Both the position numbers and the translations under genes were made by a program. From Micromonospora sp. KC723 (GTDB lineage: Bacteria; Actinomycetota; Actinomycetes; Mycobacteriales; Micromonosporaceae): a stretch of DNA of 64,000 bases. The notes under the pieces are model-generated. The model ran no database searches. It was given only the letters and a program-made list of their open reading frames with translations, and was not told the DNA's origin. Location: assembly GCF_004348595.1 (NCBI RefSeq), contig NZ_SMKD01000005.1, positions 23,087 through 87,086 on the forward strand, given 5' to 3'. Below, piece after piece: positions 29,609-37,545 of the stretch (the first letter of the stretch is position 1; each line of letters starts with the position of its first letter).

Positions 29609-31111
29609 ATGACGCAGGACCACACCACTGGCCCGGACGCCGCACCGGAGACCCCGGCGCCGTGGCGGCCCTCGCGGACGGTGGCGGTGGTGCTGGCCGG
29701 CGGCACCGGGACCCGGCTCGGCCTGGGCATCCCCAAGCAACTGCTGAAGATCGCCGGTAAGCCGATCATCGAACACACCCTGGCCGTCTTCGAGGCCGCG
29801 CCGGAGATCGACGAGATCATCGTGCTGATGGCCACCGGCCACGTCGAGCAGGCCCAGCAGATCGTCGACAAGGCCGGCTTCCGCAAGGTCAGCAAGGTGA
29901 TCGAGGGCGGCGACACCCGCAACGCCACCACCCGGATCGCGCTGGACGCGGTGGGCGAGGGCGACGTCAACATCCTCTTCCACGACGCCGTCCGGCCACT
30001 GGTCAGCGCCCGGATCGTCCGCGAGTGCGTCAACGCGCTCTGGACGTACTCCGCGGTCGACGTGGCGATCCCGTCGGCCGACACGATCATCCAGGTCGAC
30101 GAGAACGACTGCATCACCGACATCCCGGTCCGCTCCACCCTGCGTCGCGGCCAGACCCCGCAGGCGTTCCGCTCCGGGACGATCCGCGAGGCGTACCGGC
30201 GGGCCGAGGGCGACCCGCACTTCGCGGCCACCGACGACTGCGGTGTGGTGCTGCGGTACCTGCCCGGCACGCCGATCAAGGTGATCGACGGCTCGGACGA
30301 GAACATCAAGGTCACCCACCCGGTCGACGTGCACCTGGCCGACAAGCTCTTCCAGCTCGCCGCCGCCCAGGCCCCCCGGCTGACCGACCACCGCAGCTAC
30401 ACCGAGGAGCTGACCGGCCGTACGGTCGTCGTCTTCGGCGGCAGCTACGGCATCGGCCACGACCTGGCCGAACTGGCCCGCCGGTACGGCGCCCAGGTCT
30501 TCCCGTTCAGCCGTTCCAGCACCGGCACCCACGTCGAGCGGGCCGAGGACGTGCAGGCCGCGCTGAAGACCGCGTTCGAGACCACCGGCCGCATCGACCA
30601 CGTGGTGGTCACCGCCGGCATCCTGGAGAAGGGCGCCCTGACCGACCTGGACGAGGAGACCATGGACCGGGTGCTCCAGGTCAACTTCGTCGGGCCGGTC
30701 ATCGTGGCCCGACAGTCCCTGCCGTACCTGCAGCAGACCAAGGGGCAACTGCTGCTCTACACCTCCAGCTCCTACACCCGCGGGCGGGCCAAGTACGCGC
30801 TCTACTCCGCCACCAAGGCCGCCCTGGTCAACCTGACGCAGGCGCTGTCCGACGAGTGGGCCGAGTTCGGCGTACGGGTCAACTGCATCAACCCGGAGCG
30901 CACCGCCACCCCGATGCGCACCAAGGCGTTCGGGGAGGAGCCCGAGCACACCCTGCTCGCCGCCGAGGCGGTGGCCCGGTCGTCGCTGGACGTGCTGATC
31001 TCCGACCTCACCGGCCAGGTGATCGACGTACGCCGGGCGCCGGGTGAGCCGGCCGCGGTGCCGGCCCAGCCGACCGCCGCCGACGCCGACCGGCTCGCCA
31101 ACGCCGGCTGA
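29609..31111 (+). CDS. Bifunctional cytidylyltransferase/SDR, probable CDP-ribitol synthase
   Basis: A 500-aa fusion. Residues about 24-255 are an IspD/TarI-like cytidylyltransferase (VVLAGGTGTRLG, PKQLLKIAGKP, HDAVRPL, RRGQTPQAF). Residues about 268-480 are a short-chain dehydrogenase with GGSYGIG near 276 and YSATKAA near 398. The same order occurs in Haemophilus Bcs1/Acs1, which reduces ribulose 5-phosphate and then forms CDP-ribitol. That family knowledge, together with two TagF-like polymerases and the exporter nearby, makes CDP-ribitol the most likely product. IspD function for isoprenoids is possible but would not explain the SDR half. A TagF-like gene follows by 29 bases. Confidence 0.85.
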   Translation: MTQDHTTGPDAAPETPAPWRPSRTVAVVLAGGTGTRLGLGIPKQLLKIAGKPIIEHTLAVFEAAPEIDEIIVLMATGHVEQAQQIVDKAGFRKVSKVIEGGDTRNATTRIALDAVGEGDVNILFHDAVRPLVSARIVRECVNALWTYSAVDVAIPSADTIIQVDENDCITDIPVRSTLRRGQTPQAFRSGTIREAYRRAEGDPHFAATDDCGVVLRYLPGTPIKVIDGSDENIKVTHPVDVHLADKLFQLAAAQAPRLTDHRSYTEELTGRTVVVFGGSYGIGHDLAELARRYGAQVFPFSRSSTGTHVERAEDVQAALKTAFETTGRIDHVVVTAGILEKGALTDLDEETMDRVLQVNFVGPVIVARQSLPYLQQTKGQLLLYTSSSYTRGRAKYALYSATKAALVNLTQALSDEWAEFGVRVNCINPERTATPMRTKAFGEEPEHTLLAAEAVARSSLDVLISDLTGQVIDVRRAPGEPAAVPAQPTAADADRLANAG

Positions 31112-31140
31112 CCCACGTACCTCCGAGGCGGGCGATCGAC

Positions 31141-32856
31141 ATGCGTGGTGACCTGGTCAGAAAACTGATCGCGCGGTGCCTGACCACCGGCCTGGCCGTG
31201 GTCGCGTTCCTGGTGGTGGCGCTCACCGGCGCCACCGGGTGGGGTCTGGCGCTGGCGGTGGCCGCGCTGGCCGCCGCCGCGGCGGAACGCCGGGTCCGTT
31301 CGAACGCGGACATCACCGCCGAGACGGCGCTGCTCGCCGCCGCGATCCTGGGCGGGTACGCGCGCCGGCTCGACGGCGGCTTCGACCCGGTGTTGGCGCT
31401 GGCCGGGCTGGTGCTGCTCGGGCTGGTGCTGCTGGTCGGCCCCCTGCGCGACGCCGGCAACCTGGAGATCCGGGCGGCGAACCTGCCGGTGCGTACCTGG
31501 ACCCCGCTGGTCGCCGCCCGGCTCGACGCGACGCTGCTGGCCCTGCTCGTGGTGGTCGCGGTCGCCGCCGCCGGCCCCCTGCCCGCCGTGGTCGCGCTGG
31601 CCGCCGCCCTCCTGGTGGCCGGGGCCTGCGGGGCGGTCGGCCTCGACCTGGCCCGACGGAGGTTCCGGCCGAGAGCCGGGGGCGGGCCGGTGGCCCGGGC
31701 GCTGCGGGCGCACCAGCCGGAGTTCCTGCTCTACTTCTCCGCCCCGCCCGGGTCCGAGTACCAGGTCACCATGTGGCTGCCGTACCTGCAGCGGTTGGGC
31801 CGGCCGTTCCTGGTGCTGCTGCGGGAGCCGGAGTTCCTGCCCACCATCGCCGCGGCCACCTCCGCGCCGGTGGTCTACTGCCCCACCCTGAAGGCCATGG
31901 ACCAGGCGCTGGTGCCGAGCCTGCGGGTGGCGTTCTACGTCAACCACGGCGCTAAGAACAGCCACTGCGTCCGGTTCACCCAGCTCACCCACGTGCAGTT
32001 GCACCACGGTGACAGCGACAAGGCCCCCAGCGCCAACCCGGTCTCGGCGATCTTCGACCGGATCTTCGTGGCCGGTCCGGCCGCCATCGAGCGGTACGCC
32101 CGGGCCGGCGTGGAGATCCCCGCGGAGAAGTTCGTCGTGGTCGGTCGCCCCCAGGTCGAGTCGATCGAGGTACGCCCCGAACCGGCCCTCGGCCTGCCCA
32201 ACCCGACCGTGCTCTACACGCCGACCTGGACGGGGCACCACGCCGACGCGAACTACTGCTCCCTGCCGGTGGCCGAGACGCTGCTACGCCGGCTGCTCGA
32301 CCGGGGCGCCACGGTGATCCTGCGGGCCCACCCCTACACCACGCAGAACCCGGCGTCGGCGCGGCACCTCGCCCGGTTGACGGAGCTGCTCGCCGCCGAC
32401 CGGGCCCGCACCGCGCGGGGGCACCTGTGGGGCGCGGCGGCCAGCCGCGAACTGACCCTGACCGACTGCGTCAACCGGGCCGACGCGCTCGTCTCGGACG
32501 TGTCCGGGGTGATCTCCGACTTTCTCTACTCCGGCAAGCCGTACGCGGTGACCGACATGGGTGTCGACGGCGACGACTTCGTCGCCCGGTTCCCCCTGGC
32601 GGCATCGGGCTACGTGCTGCGGCGCGACATGTCCAACGTCGACGACGTGCTGACCCGGTTGTTGGACACCGACCCACTGGCCCCGGCCCGGTGGGAGACG
32701 CGCCGCCGCTACCTCGGCGACTTCCCGGCCGCCTCGTACGCCGACGGGTTCCTGGACGCGGCCCGGCGTGAGCTGGAGCCGGGCGGTAGGCCACCGTCGC
32801 CGCGCGCCGCGGCCCCGGCGAGGCGGGATGCCGCACCCCTGACCCCCACCGCCTGA
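31141..32856 (+). CDS. Second TagF/TarL-like polyol-phosphate polymerase
   Basis: A 571-aa protein with the same plan as the gene at 22717-24480. It has an N-terminal block of membrane helices (about 10-180) and a C-terminal GT-B polymerase domain with VQLHHGDSDKAPS, VLYTPTWTGHH, LRAHPYT and ALVSDVSGVISDFLYSGKP. It lies 29 bases downstream of the CDP-ribitol-type gene, so it probably polymerises ribitol phosphate. The C-terminal 30 residues are Pro/Ala/Arg-rich. ATG 31141 follows an AGGCGGG sequence. Confidence 0.85.
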   Translation: MRGDLVRKLIARCLTTGLAVVAFLVVALTGATGWGLALAVAALAAAAAERRVRSNADITAETALLAAAILGGYARRLDGGFDPVLALAGLVLLGLVLLVGPLRDAGNLEIRAANLPVRTWTPLVAARLDATLLALLVVVAVAAAGPLPAVVALAAALLVAGACGAVGLDLARRRFRPRAGGGPVARALRAHQPEFLLYFSAPPGSEYQVTMWLPYLQRLGRPFLVLLREPEFLPTIAAATSAPVVYCPTLKAMDQALVPSLRVAFYVNHGAKNSHCVRFTQLTHVQLHHGDSDKAPSANPVSAIFDRIFVAGPAAIERYARAGVEIPAEKFVVVGRPQVESIEVRPEPALGLPNPTVLYTPTWTGHHADANYCSLPVAETLLRRLLDRGATVILRAHPYTTQNPASARHLARLTELLAADRARTARGHLWGAAASRELTLTDCVNRADALVSDVSGVISDFLYSGKPYAVTDMGVDGDDFVARFPLAASGYVLRRDMSNVDDVLTRLLDTDPLAPARWETRRRYLGDFPAASYADGFLDAARRELEPGGRPPSPRAAAPARRDAAPLTPTA

Positions 32857-32927
32857 GCGGAGGAGCACGCCGGCCACCGGCCGGCCCGAGCGGGCCCGCT
32901 GCCGCACACCTGCTCCCCGACACCGCG

Positions 32928-32963
32928 ACGGGCGCCGGTCCTCGACCGAGGACCGGCGCCCGT
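32928..32963. terminator. Very strong bidirectional hairpin
   Basis: A perfect stem of 16-17 bp (arm starts ACGGGCGCCGG, partner ends CCGGCGCCCGT) lies between two convergent genes, 13 bases from the peptidase stop. It can end transcription from both sides. Confidence 0.85.
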
Positions 32964-32976
32964 GGCGCGGGGCGGA

Positions 32977-33825
32977 TCAGGCGGAGTAGCCGCGGGTGGC
33001 GATCCAGTTCGCCAGGTCGGCCGTGGTGATCCAGTACTCCGGCAGGCTCGGGTCGGCCGAGTCGGCGATCCGGACCAGCCGGCCGCTGTCCCGGTACCCG
33101 ATCACGGCGATGTAGTGGCCACCCGGGAAGGAGTGCCAGCCACCGGCGGTGTCGGTGGCGTCACCGGCCACGTTGGCGACGACCCCCCGCCGGGCGGTGA
33201 TCGCCGCGACCACGTCGGCCCGGAGCTGGGCGACCTGCGCCGCGTTCGGGGTGCCCGGGAACATCCGGGTCCGGTACGGGTTGCCCTTGACGAACTGGTT
33301 GAGCACCCGGGTGGTGTCCAGGGCCGAGTTGGTGCCCATCTCGGTGGTGCCCAGCGCGCCGGCCAGCCCGTCCTGGGTCCGGTCGATGCCGGCCGCGCTG
33401 AGCGCGTGGCGCACCGCCGCGGGGCCGCAGTAGTAGTAGGTGACCTGGGCCTGGTAGTCGTAGTCCAGGATCTTCGACGCCGGGGGCTTGGGAGCCGCCG
33501 TCCGGGTCAGGTCGGGGTCGGCCGCCCTGCGCTTGGTCGAGGGCGTGGCGGTGGGCGACGGGGTGGGGCTCGCCGAGGGCGACGGGCTGGCGGCCGGGGT
33601 GCTGACGGCCACACGGGCCTGGTTCCGGCTGGCCACGTCGGCCAGGCGCGGAGCCGCCTCGACGAGGGCGGCCGGAGTCTGCTGACGGGCGGGCGACTCG
33701 TCGGCGCCGGCGACCAGCACGCCGGTGCCGGTCGCCAGCAGGAGCGCGGCGGCGGAGCCCACGACGACCTGGTACGGACGCTCGGTGGCCAGGCGCCGCA
33801 ACTGCCGCCTGAGGTGGTGCTTCAC
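32977..33825 (-). CDS. Exported C39-like cysteine peptidase
   Basis: A 282-aa secreted or membrane-anchored protein. Residues 1-15 are basic and 18-40 form one hydrophobic helix. A Ser/Pro/Thr-rich linker (about 75-100) follows, then a papain-like C39_2 domain with the predicted catalytic Cys C133 in YYYCGPAAVRHAL, His H237 in GGHYIAVIGY and Asp D255 in RIADSADP. The substrate is unknown. It could trim peptidoglycan-linked or secreted peptides. GTG 33825 has GGAGG 5 bases upstream and is better than the GTG at 33837. A c-di-AMP riboswitch lies about 230 bases upstream, so expression should follow c-di-AMP levels, as for cell-wall hydrolases in related bacteria. Confidence 0.88.
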   Translation of the reverse strand: MKHHLRRQLRRLATERPYQVVVGSAAALLLATGTGVLVAGADESPARQQTPAALVEAAPRLADVASRNQARVAVSTPAASPSPSASPTPSPTATPSTKRRAADPDLTRTAAPKPPASKILDYDYQAQVTYYYCGPAAVRHALSAAGIDRTQDGLAGALGTTEMGTNSALDTTRVLNQFVKGNPYRTRMFPGTPNAAQVAQLRADVVAAITARRGVVANVAGDATDTAGGWHSFPGGHYIAVIGYRDSGRLVRIADSADPSLPEYWITTADLANWIATRGYSA

Positions 33826-34058
33826 GTGTTCCTCCACGGTACGAGGGCCGGAGCGGCACGCCGGATCGGCGCGTGGCGGAAGGCGTCACGCGCGAAACGG
33901 AGGGACGGGCCGCTCGGCGGGGGGAGCGCCCGGGCGGTGGCCGGGCGTCGGGGCGGATGCCGGGGTCAGGACGCGACGGCGCGGCCTACCGGCGGGTGCA
34001 CCCCGGTACCGAGGTGGAGCGCAGGTGAGGGATGTGGGGCACGGGGATGGAACTCCTT

Positions 34059-34188
34059 CCGACACCGCCTACCGGGTTAGCTGACGGATTCGGGCGGGAA
34101 GATCGCCCTACCGCGGGTCCGGGCCCACGGATTCACCCCAGACTTGCTTGGGTCCCCGGTTCGTGTGAGCCACGATTCGGCGGGTCGG
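34059..34188 (-). ncRNA. c-di-AMP riboswitch (ydaO-yuaA type)
   Basis: Read on the minus strand, this leader holds the conserved blocks of the ydaO class in order: GAACCGGGGACCCAA, GGGGTGAATCC, TAGGGC, then CCCGAATCCGTCAGCTAACC and GTAGGCG. The ends pair as a closing helix (CCGAC/CCGCC with GGCGG/GTCGG, one bulge). It lies 233 bases upstream of the C39-like peptidase on the same strand, and no other gene intervenes. In actinobacteria this class usually turns off genes for wall-remodelling enzymes when c-di-AMP is high. The stretch between riboswitch and start codon is very GC-rich and may hold the expression platform. Outside the riboswitch I see no other gene in 33826-34388. Confidence 0.9.
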
Positions 34189-34388
34189 CGCGGCGTCGCC
34201 TTCTGCGATCGGAAACCGCGCCGGACCGGGGTGACACTACTGGCAGTGGCACCCCACGCCAAGCCTCCTGAGCTGCGTAAACGTCATCTGCCGGGACAGT
34301 TTCCGGTGCAGTTCGGCACTGACGTGACTCAATGGGACGACTGACTTTCCAGGCATGAGGGGACAACAACCGGACACCGGAGGCGACA

Positions 34389-34454
34389 ATGCCGCGCATC
34401 GCCGTGGTCGATGTCACCGCCTGTCACCGGCTGCCCGTTTCCGCGACGACGTGA
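34389..34454 (+). CDS. Possible 21-aa small ORF
   Basis: ATG is preceded by an excellent GGAGG at 5 bases. The product is MPRIAVVDVTACHRLPVSAT plus a final Thr. No downstream gene runs in the same direction, since the next gene is on the other strand. It could be a small protein, a leader peptide left from a lost operon, or chance. The region between it and the riboswitch (34189-34388) should also contain the leftward promoter of the riboswitch transcript. Confidence 0.25.
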   Translation: MPRIAVVDVTACHRLPVSATT

Positions 34455-34512
34455 CCGGGCTCACCGTGTTCGGATAACGATTCCGGCGCGCCGCCCACCC
34501 GATCGACCCGGC

Positions 34513-35268
34513 TCACCCGACCCGGGCCGGTCGCCATCGGGTCGCGGCGGCGGTACGGGGTGCGGTCGCGGCCCGGGACCGGGCGGGCACCCGGTCCGGC
34601 CGCAGTCGCTGCGCCGCCGCGTACGCCTCGACAGCGAGGGCGCGGGCCGCCTCGGCTGCCCGTTCGGCGTCCCGCCAGGCCGCGCGTTCCCGGTCGGCCG
34701 CCGCCAGGTATGCCTCCCGCCGGCTGTCGCGCACGGCGCGGGCCAGCCGCACCTCCTGCTCGACGGGGTGCCGCCGGGGATCCCAGCCGTCGCGGTGGGC
34801 GAAGACGTCCCGCAGCCGCTGCACCGGCAACTCGCCGCGCCAGTGCGCCGCCACGACGGCCCGGTGCAGCCAGCGCTCCCGCGCGGCGTACTCGGCCGGC
34901 GTGCGGGGGGTACGCGGGGTCGGCAGCGCCCCGGCGCCGACGAACCGACGGGCGGCCGTCTCCGCCTCGTCGTACGCCGTCCAGGCGCGGTCCACCTCCT
35001 CCTGGGCGGCCAGCCACGCGTCCCGCCACCGCGGGGCGGTCCGGGCGGCGTGGGCGGCGGCCACGGCGACCTCCCCGGCGTACCGGCGCAGGTCCGCCGC
35101 TTCGACGGCGGGATCGTCGGTCGGGGCGGCGTCCTCGTCGAGCGGGTCCTCCCGCTCGGGTCGGGCCACCAGCACGGTGAGCAGGGTGAGGGCGAGGACC
35201 AGCAGGACCGACCAGATGGCGGCGGCGGTCGGTACCTCGATCAGGAATTGGTAGAGGACGGCGTTCAC
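34513..35268 (-). CDS. Single-pass membrane protein with helical cytoplasmic region, unknown
   Basis: 251 aa. One hydrophobic helix near the N-terminus (IWSVLLVLALTLLTVLVA) is followed by a long Ala/Arg/Glu-rich helical stretch with many Trp (WRDAWLAAQEEVDRAWTAY, REAYLAAADRERAAW), probably coiled coil. I recognise no family. GTG 35268 has GGGAGG about 8 bases upstream, and a GTG at 35277 overlaps that signal and is less likely. A second small membrane-type gene lies upstream on the same strand. Confidence 0.55.
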   Translation of the reverse strand: MNAVLYQFLIEVPTAAAIWSVLLVLALTLLTVLVARPEREDPLDEDAAPTDDPAVEAADLRRYAGEVAVAAAHAARTAPRWRDAWLAAQEEVDRAWTAYDEAETAARRFVGAGALPTPRTPRTPAEYAARERWLHRAVVAAHWRGELPVQRLRDVFAHRDGWDPRRHPVEQEVRLARAVRDSRREAYLAAADRERAAWRDAERAAEAARALAVEAYAAAQRLRPDRVPARSRAATAPRTAAATRWRPARVG

Positions 35269-35412
35269 GGTCGGCACCTCCCGGGAGCGGGACGCGGATC
35301 AGGGGAACCGCACCTCGCCGAGCGCTACTCGCCGGCCGTCGGGCTGGCCGGGGCGCTCGGGCGGACGCGGGGGTGGGATCGAGAGGGCGTGTCGCGGGTG
35401 GTCGCGTGGCGG

Positions 35413-35856
35413 TCAGGCGACGGGCGGCGCGCGCGGACCGGAGGCGGCCGGCGTCGCCCCGGCCCGGCCGGGGAGTTCCCCGGTGCCGGTGGCGGCCGGA
35501 GCGTCGGGCATCGCGACCGCCGGACCGACCGGCAGCGGCGCGGCCGGCGGGATCTCGCTGGCGGCGTGGTGCCGGGCGGCGGCCTCCCCGCCGGGCACCA
35601 CGGCGGCGGTCGGCGCGGCGGCGGTCGGCGACCACGCGGGGCCGGGCGGGGCCACCGCCAGGGCGGACCCGACGGGGACCGGTGGACCGGTGAACAGCGG
35701 TGGAGCGACGGGCGCCGGCCCGGGCGGGAACGTCACGCCGTCAGGCACCACGGTGCCGCCAAGGGAGAGCGCGACCGCAACGGCGAAACTGGTCAGCAGC
35801 CGGCACGCCCAGCGCGTCACCCACCACAGAGGATTGGTGAACGCGACCGCAGGCAC
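35413..35856 (-). CDS. Small Pro/Ala-rich protein with one hydrophobic segment
   Basis: 147 aa. The N-terminus (NPLWWVTRWACRLLTSFAVAVALSL) looks like a signal anchor, and the rest is low-complexity Pro, Ala, Gly and Val. No domain is recognisable. Composition fits a short exported or membrane-tethered linker protein. A chance open frame in GC-rich DNA remains possible. It shares strand with the coiled-coil protein 136 bases downstream. Confidence 0.45.
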   Translation of the reverse strand: MPAVAFTNPLWWVTRWACRLLTSFAVAVALSLGGTVVPDGVTFPPGPAPVAPPLFTGPPVPVGSALAVAPPGPAWSPTAAAPTAAVVPGGEAAARHHAASEIPPAAPLPVGPAVAMPDAPAATGTGELPGRAGATPAASGPRAPPVA

Positions 35857-36013
35857 GGTTCCACGCTACCGCCGAACCACTCAGGACGCAGCGCTGACGG
35901 CGTGTCGCACGGTCACGTCGGAGTCAGGGCCGCCCGTACGTCGCCGTACCACCGTGCGGCGTCCGCCCGGGGACCGTGGCCCGTCGGTGGGCCGTTCGGG
36001 GCACGGTGGACGG

Positions 36014-37267
36014 TCAGCCGGGGTGGCCGGCGGTGGACCGCGACGACGAGGTGGCGGCCCGACGGGTGACCGGCACGGGGGCGTCGCCCGACGCCGGCCG
36101 ATCGCCGGCCTCGGCGGGGGTCGGCGCACCAGTCGCCGCCGACGCACCGCTCGGGTCCGCGCGCACGGGTGGACGGCGGCGGGGGGCCAGGCGGCGCATC
36201 ATCGGGATCTCCACCCAGCGGTGCAGCATGGCGGCGAACAGTAGGTTCACCGCCAGGAAGCCGAGCACCACCAGCGGCCCCGACCAGCCCGGCAGGCCGA
36301 CCCCGAGCTGACCGACGGCCCGCAGCACGGTGACCATCACCAGCACGTGCACCAGGTAGAAGGCGAAGGAGACCTCACCGAGCCAGACCAGTCGGCGGTG
36401 GCGCCACGGCGAGCGGCGTCCGCGCACGTCCGCGTCCGCCGCCGCGGTGATCACCAGGAGGTACGCCACGGACAGGACCGCCGCCCACAGCTCGGCGCGG
36501 ACCCACAGGCCCGCCACCACCCAGGTGGCCACGAAGACGAGGCTGGCCAGGGGCAGCCGTGGACCGCGCCACCGGCCCCGGCGCATCAGCTCGGCGGCGA
36601 CCACGCCCAGCCAGAACTCGGTCGAGCGGACCAGCGGGAAGATCTGGGTGAACCACCAGGTGCTCTCGTCGGGAACCAGGAGCTGACCCGGCCAGAGCGC
36701 CACGATCACCAGTGGCACCGCCACCACCACCGACCAGAGCAGAGCGGTGCGGGCACGGCGCACCGCCGGTAGCACCAACGGCAGGCAGAGGTAGAAGAAC
36801 AGCTCGCAGGAGAGCGACCAGCTCACCGTGTTGATGCTGTAGAAGTAGCCGGGGGTGGGATCCCAGGCCTGGACCAGGAGCAGGTTCTCCAGGGCCGCGC
36901 GGGGCACCACCGGGTCGGCGAACCACCACATCACCGCCAGCGCCGCCGCCCAGGTCAGCACGTGGTTCGGGTAGATCTTGGCCAGCCGCCGCCGCCAGAA
37001 GTCGCGCCGCCGCTCGCCGTCGCGGGCCGACCACACCAGCACGAAGCCGCTGAGGATGAAGAAGAACTGCACCCCGGACAGGCCGAGGGTGAAGATCCCG
37101 TCGACGACCGCCTTGGCGTCCGGGTCGCCGACGATCCGCATGGTGCCGGCGTGGTAGCCGAAGACCAGCATCGCGGCCACCCAGCGCAGCCCGGTCAGCG
37201 AGGGCAGTCGGCTCGCCGAGGGGGTGGTCGGGTCGGACCGCCCTGCCCCGGCACGGATCGACACCAC
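36014..37267 (-). CDS. Acyltransferase-3 family membrane protein
   Basis: A 417-aa O-acyltransferase of the OafA/YrhL type, with about ten membrane helices, that acetylates or acylates extracytoplasmic glycans. It has LPSLTGLRWVAAMLVFGYHAG, where the family His is H39 in FGYHAG, the FFFILSGFVL block, RRRLAKIYPNHVLTW and SWSLSCELFFYLCLPL. The C-terminal 50 residues are Pro/Ala-rich and soluble. It diverges from a glycosyltransferase gene that starts 278 bases away, which suggests it modifies a polysaccharide of this locus. The acyl group and acceptor are unknown. Confidence 0.88.
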   Translation of the reverse strand: MVSIRAGAGRSDPTTPSASRLPSLTGLRWVAAMLVFGYHAGTMRIVGDPDAKAVVDGIFTLGLSGVQFFFILSGFVLVWSARDGERRRDFWRRRLAKIYPNHVLTWAAALAVMWWFADPVVPRAALENLLLVQAWDPTPGYFYSINTVSWSLSCELFFYLCLPLVLPAVRRARTALLWSVVVAVPLVIVALWPGQLLVPDESTWWFTQIFPLVRSTEFWLGVVAAELMRRGRWRGPRLPLASLVFVATWVVAGLWVRAELWAAVLSVAYLLVITAAADADVRGRRSPWRHRRLVWLGEVSFAFYLVHVLVMVTVLRAVGQLGVGLPGWSGPLVVLGFLAVNLLFAAMLHRWVEIPMMRRLAPRRRPPVRADPSGASAATGAPTPAEAGDRPASGDAPVPVTRRAATSSSRSTAGHPG

Positions 37268-37545
37268 GTACGTCCCCTCCTCGGCCGCGTCGTCGCCACG
37301 GCCCGGGGCGACGTCCCACCACGGCCCCGGTGAGGACCGCCGCCGGGCACCCTACCCGCTCACCGCAGGTCGGACACCTCTCCGGTACGCGGCCAACCAC
37401 GAGGGGCCGGCGGCGACACCTCACCTGCGGAGGCACCGGCAGTGGCCACCTGTTAACCCTGTGCTCACAAGCTGTTCAACCACCCCATCTTTGCCGGATA
37501 CGTCAGGTTCCGTGCCTGGCCACCCGGATGCCCGAGGGTGGCCGG

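Noticed and set aside
29609..30370. The cytidylyltransferase as IspD of the isoprenoid pathway
   Set aside because: Fusion to an SDR domain and position next to TagF-like and exporter genes fit CDP-ribitol synthesis better. No other isoprenoid gene is nearby.
34133..34417. 94-codon leftward frame upstream of the peptidase
   Set aside because: It covers part of the riboswitch and its promoter region, has poor codon bias and no start signal.
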